Shown here: piece after piece, positions 55,551-64,000 of the stretch | How positions within the stretch are numbered: the stretch's first letter is position 1 | Layout of the letters: each line of letters begins with the position of its first letter | NCBI GenBank assembly: GCA_948146395.1 | Contig: OX411558.1 | Coordinates: forward strand, 39,575,617-39,639,616 | DNA from: Fragum whitleyi | Lineage: Eukaryota; Mollusca; Bivalvia; Cardiida; Cardiidae | Direction of reading: 5' to 3' | DNA length: 64,000 nucleotides | The notes under the pieces: model-generated | The model's input: the letters and a program-made list of their open reading frames with translations, nothing else | Databases searched by the model: none | Told to the model about the DNA's origin: nothing | Made by a program: the position numbers and the translations under genes

Positions 55551-56070
55551 TGTTAAAAAAAATTTGAGAAATTCAATCCGATCAAAACCATTCTAAACCA
55601 TTCATCCAGAGCTTCATTCATTCATTCATTCATTCATTCATTTATTCATTCATTCATTCATCCATTCATTCATTCATTCCTGCATTCACTCATTCATTCA
55701 TTCATTCATTCCAAACACTCACTCAAATCGATCGAAGACGCTCACAACTGACTGAAAAAGATAGAATCAACAAAGCCATTCAAAATAAATATGGCTAGAA
55801 AAAAATCGCGACTTCACTGACATGAGTGTAATAGTTAGCGTCTGATAGGTTCTTGAAGAAAAAGGAAGCTATTTATAGAACTTGTATACATATTTTATTA
55901 TCTATATTTATAAAGGGAGGTTATAATTTCGCTAATTTTGTTCATCGTGAACAAAATTTTCGATATTGGATTACCTCCAATTAAATTCACTCCAAACTCG
56001 CTCCACTCTACTCATTCAATGATATTCCGAAATCATTCACCTTGTCAATTTCACGATGTTGTTCGCTGTA
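55551..56070 (+). mobile_element. family B MITE with ATTC microsatellite
   Basis: Left arm ('gatcaaaaccattctaaacc'), centre 'gggaggttataatttcgcta' / 'gatattggattacctccaat', end 'cacgatgttgttcgctgta'. The CATTCATTCC block normally has two or three ATTC units; here it has grown to about 25 across 55610..55712. Confidence 0.85.
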
Positions 56071-56464
56071 TCGGGAAGCATTATAGGGACGGGAGCAGCA
56101 TATTTTAGATGACTCGTTTTACCGCCAATGGTTAAATACGAAGCTATTGACTATGTTGATTTTATGATATTCAATAACGTCACTTTTACGATATTGTACA
56201 AGTCAGGAAAAATTGTAAAATTATACGATTATCTCTTTCTAAAATCTTCGAACCCTACTTTAAAAATGACTCGCTTCTGACAGCCATTAGATCATAAGTT
56301 GAGATTAGAACGTACTTATAGTATATTTTGACATCGTTATGTCTGATCTATGTCTAATCATTGGAACATGGATTGGAGCACTGACTTTATGCATTGCCAA
56401 ATAGGTCAGTGTTTCATTCATGAATGTCGTGTCATTTTTTGAGGTCTGGCTTAATTTCGTCTTA

Positions 56465-56605
56465 GTTAAGGTAGTGGACCAGTGATAGTTTCGCAACATT
56501 TCAAAACTCTTGGTCTTTCAAAATGTTAACCGCGGTTTCCTAATGAAAACTCGGTTAAAACTTTTAAAGTTAATGACTTACCGAAATATAACGGGTCTAC
56601 TACCT
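56465..56605. mobile_element. family C MITE
   Basis: 'gttaaggtagtggaccagtg' and 'ataacgggtctactacctac' ends; inner 'gttaaccgcggtttcctaat' and 'aactcggttaaaac'. Slightly shorter than other copies. Confidence 0.75.
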
Positions 56606-57424
56606 ACCGTTACGATGTGTAGAAAAGCAATTTTAAGTGTGTGATCAACAGCCGGGTCCCGCATTCGTGTTAGTATCACGTTGACAAGATTTCAGCGTCT
56701 GAAACATGAAAACATGACGTTTGTCTTTGTTGTCTGAAAATCTTAGGTTTTATTCTAAAAACTTGTAACTAAAACTGAAAACAGCTGTATTTATGGGGTT
56801 ATGGGTTTCAACCCTTCGCTATTTAAAGTTAAACCAGACAACGCAATATTTAATTTTATCTACTTAGAATCCTGCTAAAACGAAAAATCGGACATGAAAA
56901 TAAGCTGGTTCAATTTGTAACAATGTGTAGAAAAAATAGGAATGTTTTACTGGCAATGCTGTGTCGTTTAAACAGAATCGAAAATACATGCGCAATGAGA
57001 ATCCCTGGGTTTCTGGTGAAAAAGAAGCATTTTCTCTCTATTTGAAGGTTGTTCATCCTCAATTTTCAAAGAAGGGATGTCTTATTGTTGTTTTCGTTTT
57101 CATTGTTGAATTGTGATATAGATGATATTTCGAAGCCTAATTTCAAGGTCTTGTCCTGTCTTTTTGAGTTTATGTTCGTCTTAAAGCGGGCAAGCTATAG
57201 TTTGAAGATAGACAAGGATATCTTTTTTTAAAGTATAACTTTCTAAATGAAAGAATGCACTCAATTTCGACGTGTTTATTAACTCGCATAAAGTTTATTT
57301 CGTGTTGCCAGGTAAGTATCTTAAGGAAGCTTGAAAAAAAATTGATGTGAAATTTTGTGGCTATTTTTCTAGCAAAAAAGTAGAAATAATCACGAAAATG
57401 GTAGGTTTTTAAGTTAAAACCTCA
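56606..57424. other. gene-free stretch
   Basis: No exon or repeat element recognised; the short ORF at 57049 has no domain signal. Confidence 0.4.
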
Positions 57425-57712
57425 GCCGCCGTCATAGCGCAGTCGTCGCGCGTCGGACTATTGTATCATTCAAAAGATCCCGGTTTCGATTACCGACGGC
57501 GGCACTCATTCTTTCCGATTGTTTGTCTTCCCCTTATGGGCTGATAATCGTAGACCTATGTGGAATAGCAGCTGGAGGCTAGGAAAGGGTTATTGGTAGA
57601 ACTGTTACGAGAAAAACCAGGAATCCATGGTTAGGTGCTCTAGCCGCCGAGATATTACTGATAGATTGTTGAGAGCAGCGTAAAACCCCAAACATTCAAA
57701 TTGGTTAAAACC
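57425..57712 (+). mobile_element. SINE with tRNA-like head, full length
   Basis: Head 'cgccgtcatagcgcagtcgt' with 'cgcgcgtcggactattgtat' and B-box 'cccggtttcgattaccgacg'. The body has 'actcattctttccgattgtt', 'gataatcgtagacctatgtg' and 'gctggaggctaggaaagggt'. The tail has 'aggtgctctagccgccgaga' and 'gagagcagcgtaaaacccca'. This is the best-preserved member of the main SINE family here. Confidence 0.85.
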
Positions 57713-58260
57713 TCAAACAGAACAAATAAATAAATGAATGAATAAAATAATAATAAAAAAAAAAAACTTCGCAAAAGGAAAGTTTTCACACGAGTCCAAG
57801 TCTTGTCATTTCAGTTTAAGATTATAGCATATGACTATTTAAAGGAATCTTTGTCGGAAAACGTCCACATTCGTAAGACGTAAAACATTGTTACTATGAA
57901 GACAAAAGCGACGGAAGCTCCGATTTAAAAACGTCGTTTGTCATGTCTGAACGCATTGACGTCAACGTAACTTTTATATTAACGTTGACGCGGCTTCCTC
58001 TCCTAATTTGAGTCTTCATAAATATTCATGACCTCGTAATTAAAACGCCTTGCATTGAAGGCGCTACAAGTGTTAACTTTTTGCATGTGCCTATTGTATT
58101 TTTTAAATTAAGGACTGTCTTATTTCTGTATGAAAATCTTAAAAAAGGTTTATAAATTATAATATTACTCATGAAATCAAATGGATTTTTTTATTTGTCT
58201 CAAAGAAAGTTATGTTTTTTTTCCAGTTTTATTTATCAACAGCAACCGATTTTAGATATG

Positions 58261-58593
58261 TGACCCGTCACGCGTAAAATGACCAGCCGGGTAGTGCGTA
58301 AAGTGTCGACCCCAGTCAGACTGCGCGGACTGCGCAGACTGACTGAGGTCGAAACTTTTCGAACTTGGCTGATTTTCTGACTCTAGAATAATTGTTCCAC
58401 CTTTCTGTATAAGGATTTTATGAATTTTATATCTCTTATTTTCATACATTTATTCAAATTTAAAATTTGAAGAATTCTCAATTGAGCCTTAGAAAAGTTT
58501 TATTACCTCGGGTCCAGATTTACCGATGCTAGCCCAATCTTTTTTTAATGTTTATACATTAGTACCAAGATGGTCCTTTTGTGTGACGGTTCA
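58261..58593. mobile_element. family E element, full length
   Basis: 'tgacccgtcacgcgtaaaat' at left and 'gtccttttgtgtgacggttc' with 'a' at right. Inner palindrome 'cccagtcagactgcgcggac' with 'gcgcagactgactgaggtcg'. At 333 bp it is longer than the 258-bp copy at 19367. Confidence 0.8.
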
Positions 58594-59136
58594 CATATAT
58601 AACTTGGTAGTATACCGCGGTTTTATTGACCCGAATCTGACCTCTGCTTTTGAGATGAATAAAAATCTAATGATTCCTACTTGGCTTTGCATGTTATTTT
58701 ATAGGAATGACTAACACCCAGTATTGAATGTAATATATATTTTTTTAATTGATGAAATATGTCGGTAATTGACATTAATGCATGTTATCCACAGAGGTCA
58801 AAGTCGGGTCGAACAAACCAAGGAATACTTAGTTTTACATTTTTTTTACGTGAAACAAGATCTAGAACTTGTATTTGAATGGTTACAAAATGGTATTAGT
58901 AAGTTTCACAATGAATGTGTGTCTAATGCATATGACATATTCTTCATTAATTCACTGTCATTAATAACGGTAGTTTATGAATGCATGATATGTAGCCAAG
59001 CAATGATTGATAACTCAGTAAAACAAGTTTGACCGCAAATTTATGTTGTGGAAATTTACAGTGAATAATTTATTACAGGGGCTCCAAACTAAATTTGTCA
59101 AGCTACTTCCTGAAATGGAATGAAAGTCCTTTGTTT

Positions 59137-59255
59137 AGGGTACAATGTCGTTTGCGAACGTTTTGAAATAATACCTCGCTTTGCACGTATGTACATATAC
59201 GAAGCAGGTAATCATTTCTAAAAAGTTTCACGAAGGCGTTAGTAATGAACACAGG
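59137..59255. repeat. diverged family A-like hairpin
   Basis: 'aataatacctcgctttgcac' and 'acgaagcaggtaatcatttc' pair around 'gtatgtacatatac', with 'gaacacagggt' near the end. Confidence 0.55.
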
Positions 59256-59877
59256 GTGGAAGCTGTCTCAGAAGACTGAAGCTCTTTCACTATCTTTATG
59301 TCTAAATGTTCTTGGTAATATGACTGCACATACACGTATGTGCAGGCCGATCTTTGTCTAAACATCATGCCAACGCAGGACTAGTTTGAGTCCAGCAAGA
59401 CAAGGCATCAGCCATATATTGGAAATAATTGAATATATACTTAGCAAAAAAAAGAAGCTTAACATACTTGTTGGTCTGTTTTGAATGACTTACAGTGGCT
59501 ATAGGCCAACTTTATTTACATGTGTTAGTTGGACTAGCTACAGAGACTAAACAGACGCAGGAATTTGCGCGATTGAAGCGAGTCCGAGCTAATGCGTCTG
59601 TAACTTCCGGTTTTGATCACATACTCGTGTTGAGCTACCCAAAGTTCATTTTGAGTAATTTTTGTTACACAGTCATACTCATTCCTTAGCATCGGCACGA
59701 AAAAACAAAATTATTTATACATTTTTATTGAAACGGGTATGTAACAACAATCGAATAAAGGCAGAAATCAGACTACAGGTATACATAGAGCCTGAATGTC
59801 TGTTTATAACGTCACTCTTAAGTTTGGCTACTCGGGACAGGCAATTCACATTTAATATCTCGGTTTAGAACTGCCGC

Positions 59878-60175
59878 GCCCGGTTAGGACAATCGGTTAC
59901 GCGTCTGGTTTTCATTCATCGGGTCGTGGGTTCGACCTCTGGCTCGGCCGTCTTTCATCCCATATTTGACAAAAAGCATTGTGATAAGTGTCATTTCTCT
60001 CCTACACAATTGGCAAGTGATACGCCTAGGAGAGAATGGCGACTGGTGCCTCAGATGAAAGCTCTAGCTGTACTGTGAGAAACGACAAGAAACTATGGAT
60101 AGGTGCACCAGCGGTCGAATTGTAAATGTAAAACTATCGAAAGTGACCTTTAAACCCATATTTATTAACAAAAAA
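59878..60175 (+). mobile_element. SINE with tRNA-like head, third variety
   Basis: Head 'gcgcccggttaggacaatcg' with 'gttacgcgtctggttttcat' and B-box 'tgggttcgacctctggctcg'. The body has 'cctaggagagaatggcgact', the tail 'aggtgcaccagcggtcgaat' and 'gaaagtgacctttaaaccc', and the A-run is at 60169. The tail only loosely matches the main family. Confidence 0.7.
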
Positions 60176-60711
60176 AAATCGGTTACAACCACATGAAGTG
60201 TCGGCCGAGATGGGCCACTTTTGACGTCATGTAGAGGTCCTGTTACCATTGCATATTTTTCAATTCATTTCATCAAAGGAAGGATAAATGCAAGACAAGT
60301 ATGCGTATTAAGCTCAGACGTTGGTCTATCATGATATTGGAACGACTCTAATCACGAAAACGTCAAGGACCTATACTCAAAACATCACCGACAATCGTGA
60401 TTTCATTTCTGTGATTTTTGAAATCGACCCCTTTGTCCTTTGACCATCAATAAAAACCTCATTTTACAAACATCCGGTACTGACCCTCCCATAAACCGAC
60501 GGATATTGCCTTCAAGTTTCATGTCATAGTAACATCTGTATTCTTTATGGTTGCATAGCGATACTACAGCCCTCAGTAAGTCATGTAAAATTTCTTTTTT
60601 TTGCTAAGTATATTAACTAAATGACAAGGGTTAATTCATCTACAAGATTTTTAGTATATTAACTAGAAACTTAATTATATTGTCACCATCAACAGATACC
60701 TGGGGCCCGTT

Positions 60712-60952
60712 TTACTAGACTTCTTACGAAAAAATAAATCGTAAGTCAAAATCACAAATCGTTCCTTGTGTTTTCATACATTGTTAGATTCTGCCTTGCA
60801 ATGTATCACTGGAATCGTCTTGAGAAGATGATTCAAATGAGATTATACATGGAAGAAGAATTCCATATTTACGACTTAGTAAATGCAGTAGAAGCAACTT
60901 TAATTTTTGACTTACGCAAATAATGATCGAAAGCTGTTGAGTAAAACAAACA
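60712..60952 (+). mobile_element. family F element
   Basis: 'ggggcccgttttactagact' with 'tcttacgaaaaaataaatcg'; centre 'gattctgccttgcaatgtat' and 'gaatcgtcttgagaagatga'; end 'aatgatcgaaagctgttgag' with 'taaaac'. Confidence 0.75.
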
Positions 60953-60964
60953 AGTGTTGATTTG

Positions 60965-61105
60965 GTGCGACTTGATGCTAGGGAAGGATTTAATGGTAGT
61001 ACTGGTGTGAGAATTACCAGGAATCCATTGTAAGGCGCTCCAGCCGCCGTGAAATAACTTAAAGATTGTTGAAAGCGGCGTTAAACCCCATCTAAAAAAC
61101 AAATC
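60965..61105 (+). mobile_element. SINE, 5' truncated
   Basis: 'gatgctagggaaggatttaa', 'taccaggaatccattgtaag', 'gcgctccagccgccgtgaaa', 'ttgaaagcggcgttaaaccc' and a short AAACAAAT end. The tRNA-like head is missing. Confidence 0.8.
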
Positions 61106-61202
61106 TAATTGGGAGAACATCAAAATGTTATAGCTATTAAAGGCTGCTTAGGAATTCCTTGCTTTAGTTTGTTAGGGATCCTTGGCATCCCGGAACACTG
61201 CT

Positions 61203-61629
61203 ACAGTTAGTTACATCGTGAAATTGACATTCATCTCAATCGAAACCATTCTAAATCGCTCACTCAGCACTCCATTCATTCATTCAAACACTCACTCAAA
61301 CCATTCAAAAACGCCCCAAACCCACGAAAAAATATAATCAACAACGTCATTAAAAATAAACAAAGCTAGAAAAAATCGCGATTTCACAATCATAATTCAA
61401 ATTGTTAGCGTCTTATGGGTTCTTGAAGAAATAGGAAGCTATGTATAAAACTTTTATACATATTTTATTGAAGGGAGGTAATATATATCGCTAATTTTGT
61501 TCATTCTGAACAAAATTAGCAATATGGGACTACCTTACTTCAATTTCACTCAAAACTGGCTCCTCTCACTCATTCAACATCATTCCAAAATCGTTCACCT
61601 TGTCAATTTCTCGATGTTTTTAATTGTAG
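61203..61629 (+). mobile_element. family B MITE, full length
   Basis: 'acagttagttacatcgtgaa', 'aaatcgctcactcagcactc', palindrome 'gggaggtaatatatatcgct' / 'aaaattagcaatatgggact', and end 'atttctcgatgtttttaatt' with 'gta'. A good reference copy. Confidence 0.85.
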
Positions 61630-61741
61630 TGTTTACTCCTATTAGTCATGGAAAATGCATATTCTTTTACTGCAGATATGTTATTTCCTGTATATGAGTA
61701 GCATTTTGAACAAATAGGCAGAAATTTCTAACATGGATCAG

Positions 61742-61982
61742 GGCCCGAGGTTATAAACATTTTCTCAGGCTCAACCGATAATTTTTTTCAAATTTCAAAT
61801 TCAAATATGTATATGAAAATAAAAAAAATATTAATAAGTTGTTATTTATAACAACTTATCAATATTATCTTTTATGTTAATACATTAAAAAGAGTATTAA
61901 AACAGAATTATGGATTTTATCTCAAATTGAAATTTGAGAAAATTTTGATTTGAGAATGAGAAAAGGTTTATAACCTCGGGTC
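61742..61982. mobile_element. family O MITE
   Basis: Left end 'ggcccgaggttataaacatt' and right end 'aggtttataacctcgggtc' are inverted. The centre 'ttaataagttgttatttata' with 'acaacttatcaatatta' is an exact palindrome. Only one copy is seen in the window, so family status rests on structure. Confidence 0.7.
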
Positions 61983-62277
61983 GAGATCAAAGTATTTTAT
62001 TGATTTTTTTTTCAAACTTGGGTCATCTAAGGGTTTTCAATTTAAAATAGTAAAATGAGAAAAATAAAGGTCAAAAAAGGTTGCTGTACAGCTTAAAAAA
62101 TATAGGGCATTTATTTATGCCCCTTTCCTTGTAAGATACATCTAAATATAGCATATGAGATCTATTTTTGTACCACAAACCAGCCAAGTGAAAAGACAAA
62201 GCATATTTCAACAAGGAAATAATTAGATAATATTAGCATTAATGTTTGTCAAAATTTTCTTTAATGCGGTCGATTCG

Positions 62278-62707
62278 TTACAGTTAAAAACATCTTAAAA
62301 TTGACAATTTGAATGATTTGGGTATGATTTTGAATGAAAGTACGCAGCGAATTTAGAATGAAATTAGGGGGAGGTGATACAATGTCGTTAACTTCGTCCA
62401 TCTTGGACGGAATTATTGATTTTTTATTACACCCCTTTAAAACCAACGTGCATTTCTTTAAAATGCGTTGTATTTTTTTGAGGACACTTCCAAATCAACA
62501 CCAGTTAGTAAAAACAATTAATGCTTCGTTCGATTTGAATGAAGTGATGAAAAGTTGTAATCGATTCTGGGTCATTTTAGAAGGATTTCCGAGCTCGTCT
62601 GAATGGTTTGGATGTGAACTTGGTATAAATGAATAAACTTTGAGTGGGTCATTTAGAAAGATATAGAATAGGATGAATGTCAATTGCATGAAGTAACCAA
62701 CTGTTTA
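62278..62707 (-). mobile_element. family B MITE, full length, reversed
   Basis: 'ttacagttaaaaacatctta', centre 'gggggaggtgatacaatgtc' with 'ttaacttcgtccatcttgga', left arm 'tggtataaatgaataaactt' and end 'atgaagtaaccaactgttta'. The centre differs from the main form, as in the 21968 copy. Confidence 0.8.
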
Positions 62708-62754
62708 CTACATCACTTGAAAAATAGAAAAGTAACCGTTCTAAAATCAATTGA

Positions 62755-62828
62755 ACCTGTGCGTGAGATTTCCAACAATTTCAAATATGCGCAAAGCAAA
62801 GACTCTGACCAGCCTGTGCAAAAACAAC
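62755..62828 (+). mobile_element. family D element, left-end fragment
   Basis: 'gaacctgtgcgtgagatttc', 'caacaatttcaaatatgcgc' and 'gactctgaccagcctgtgca', then it breaks off in an A-rich stretch. Confidence 0.7.
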
Positions 62829-63014
62829 ATGTAAATAGTTAAAACTGTATGCCATCCACCTGCAGCGTTCTTAATTTCCTTCTCTATAGAATTCATATCA
62901 AATTACAATATATGCAACTTTATTTACTGATACTTGATTATTCAATACAGAACCAAGAAAGTTATTCATTTGAACTGTTCAGAATTTTCAAACCATGAGT
63001 ATATTCGATACTTG

Positions 63015-63180
63015 TTTGAATGGGTTTTACGCCGCTTTCAACAATTTCGCAGTTATATCGCGGCGGCCGGAGCACCTAACAATGGATTCCTGGTATTTCT
63101 TTCACCTGTACTACCATTACACCCTTTCCTAGCCTCTGACTGCTATCTTACATAGGTTAACGATTATCTACCCATTGGTG
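63015..63180 (-). mobile_element. SINE, 3' part, reversed
   Basis: 'tgaatgggttttacgccgct', 'gcggcggccggagcacctaa', 'cctagcctctgactgctatc' and 'acgattatctacccattggt'. Nearly identical to 44133..44300, implying fairly recent activity. Confidence 0.85.
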
Positions 63181-64000
63181 ATAATCGATACTATTGAAAT
63201 CTGTATTCATAGAATTTTAAACTTGAATCCCCAAGTAATGATCCAAAGTTAAGATAGCCATACTATGATAAACAATATAAAAATATTCATTTTGAGTGTG
63301 TCATATTTTCTCACATATTTATCTGTCATTTTACTTACTATATTTGTTGGCATATTTATGACAATCTTGACCTGGTCTGAACTTTCAGACAAATTTGATA
63401 TTTTATGAGTTTAAGAATTTACTGAAATGAACGGTAAAGAAGTAAGCAAGTCAATATTTGAAGATAGCCCCTCGTGGTGATTGATCGTTATTTATCATGG
63501 AATGAGATGTAATAATAATATCATAAAGCATTGAATGTTCAGTTTGTATCCTTTTTTTTTTTCAAGTTAATGAACAATGGTGTGTGTGTATAAGATTTGT
63601 TTTGTTATCTTCGAAAAGGTCCGCGTGCAAAAATGCATAAATCATTTAAAATTTCATATAAGAAATGTTACATGAGCAGAAATTCGCAAATCATTTGAAA
63701 TAATCCTCTTTTATATATAAAAAGTCTCATGTTACCACTAGGAATAGATAATCGTAGATACTTTAGAAAGACGCTGTTAATGACCATAATGAATTAGGAA
63801 AGCGCGTCGAATGACACTTTTAATGACAAAACACAACTTTCCGGTATCGTATATGTATCATCACTAGGCGATCAAAATCTCATAGCTTCCTCTAATACTA
63901 AATGCAGTTACATGTAATTACTTCATATTATAATATTATTAAGTTGTGGTCACCCACTGGCATTATAAGCTTTAGGTTATCAAAATAAATGCTTAGAGGC
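63181..64000. other. gene-free stretch
   Basis: Apart from the N-like motif near 63868 ('ggcgatcaaaatctcatagc') I see nothing recognisable. Confidence 0.4.

Noticed and set aside
62334..62636. 100-codon ORF
   Set aside because: Lies wholly in a reversed family B MITE.
1..64000. CRISPR arrays, bacterial operons, phage or integron structure
   Set aside because: No regular spacer-repeat arrays, ribosome-binding-site-led ORFs or tightly packed genes; the spliced gene and SINEs mark eukaryotic DNA.

Overview
The window looks like nuclear DNA of a bivalve (or at least molluscan) invertebrate. It is AT-rich and has no operon-like or densely packed ORFs. It carries one spliced gene fragment, short tRNA-headed retroposons with a 3' tail reading GGTGCTCCAGCCGCCGCGAT, and many short non-autonomous DNA elements (MITEs). 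This assignment is inference from sequence style; the species cannot be read from the sequence.

The only protein-coding locus I can defend is on the minus strand at about 7494-6083. Two exons (7494..7371 and 6276..6083) join in phase across a GT..AG intron. Together they encode about 105 residues of a PLAC8/cornifelin-like Cys-rich domain, ending in a stop codon. The first coding exon is not identified. A decayed second copy of the upstream exon, with its acceptor still recognisable, lies at about 7751..7677. A MITE sits between the two copies, and another MITE begins 14 bases beyond the stop codon. All other ORFs, including the longest (258 codons at 42954..43730, in a TC-rich repeat), lack domain signal or lie in repeats.

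The rest is a mosaic of repeat families, which I label A to O for internal reference. B is about 430 bp with TTACAGTTA...CATCGTGAAATTGACA ends and a central GGGAGGTAAT...ATTACCTCCC palindrome, and has more than 20 copies or fragments. A is about 125 bp with CCCTGCGTTCAGGATGACA ends. C is about 160 bp, TTAAGGTAGTGGACCCGTAA. D is about 235 bp, AGCCTGTGCGTGACATTTCC. E is 260-330 bp, TGACCCGTCACGCGAAAAGG. F has GGGCCCGTTTTACTAAACG ends. G, H, J, M and O are smaller families. SINE copies occur in both orientations, some intact, some nested or truncated. There are also simple repeats (TAAA, CTTT, CT, ATTC), a 31-bp minisatellite (31634..31850), a roughly 500-bp tandem duplication (11381..12370) and a degenerate tandem array (15236..16370).

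A possible RNA polymerase II promoter with a TATA box and an inverted pair of CACGTG E-boxes lies at 30989..31101, pointing right; no convincing coding exon follows it. Structurally, the most unusual items are an inward-facing double-headed SINE-like foldback (19655..20034), a family C element inside an apparently exact longer inverted repeat (54454..54711), foldback derivatives of family B, and the decayed PLAC8 exon copy.
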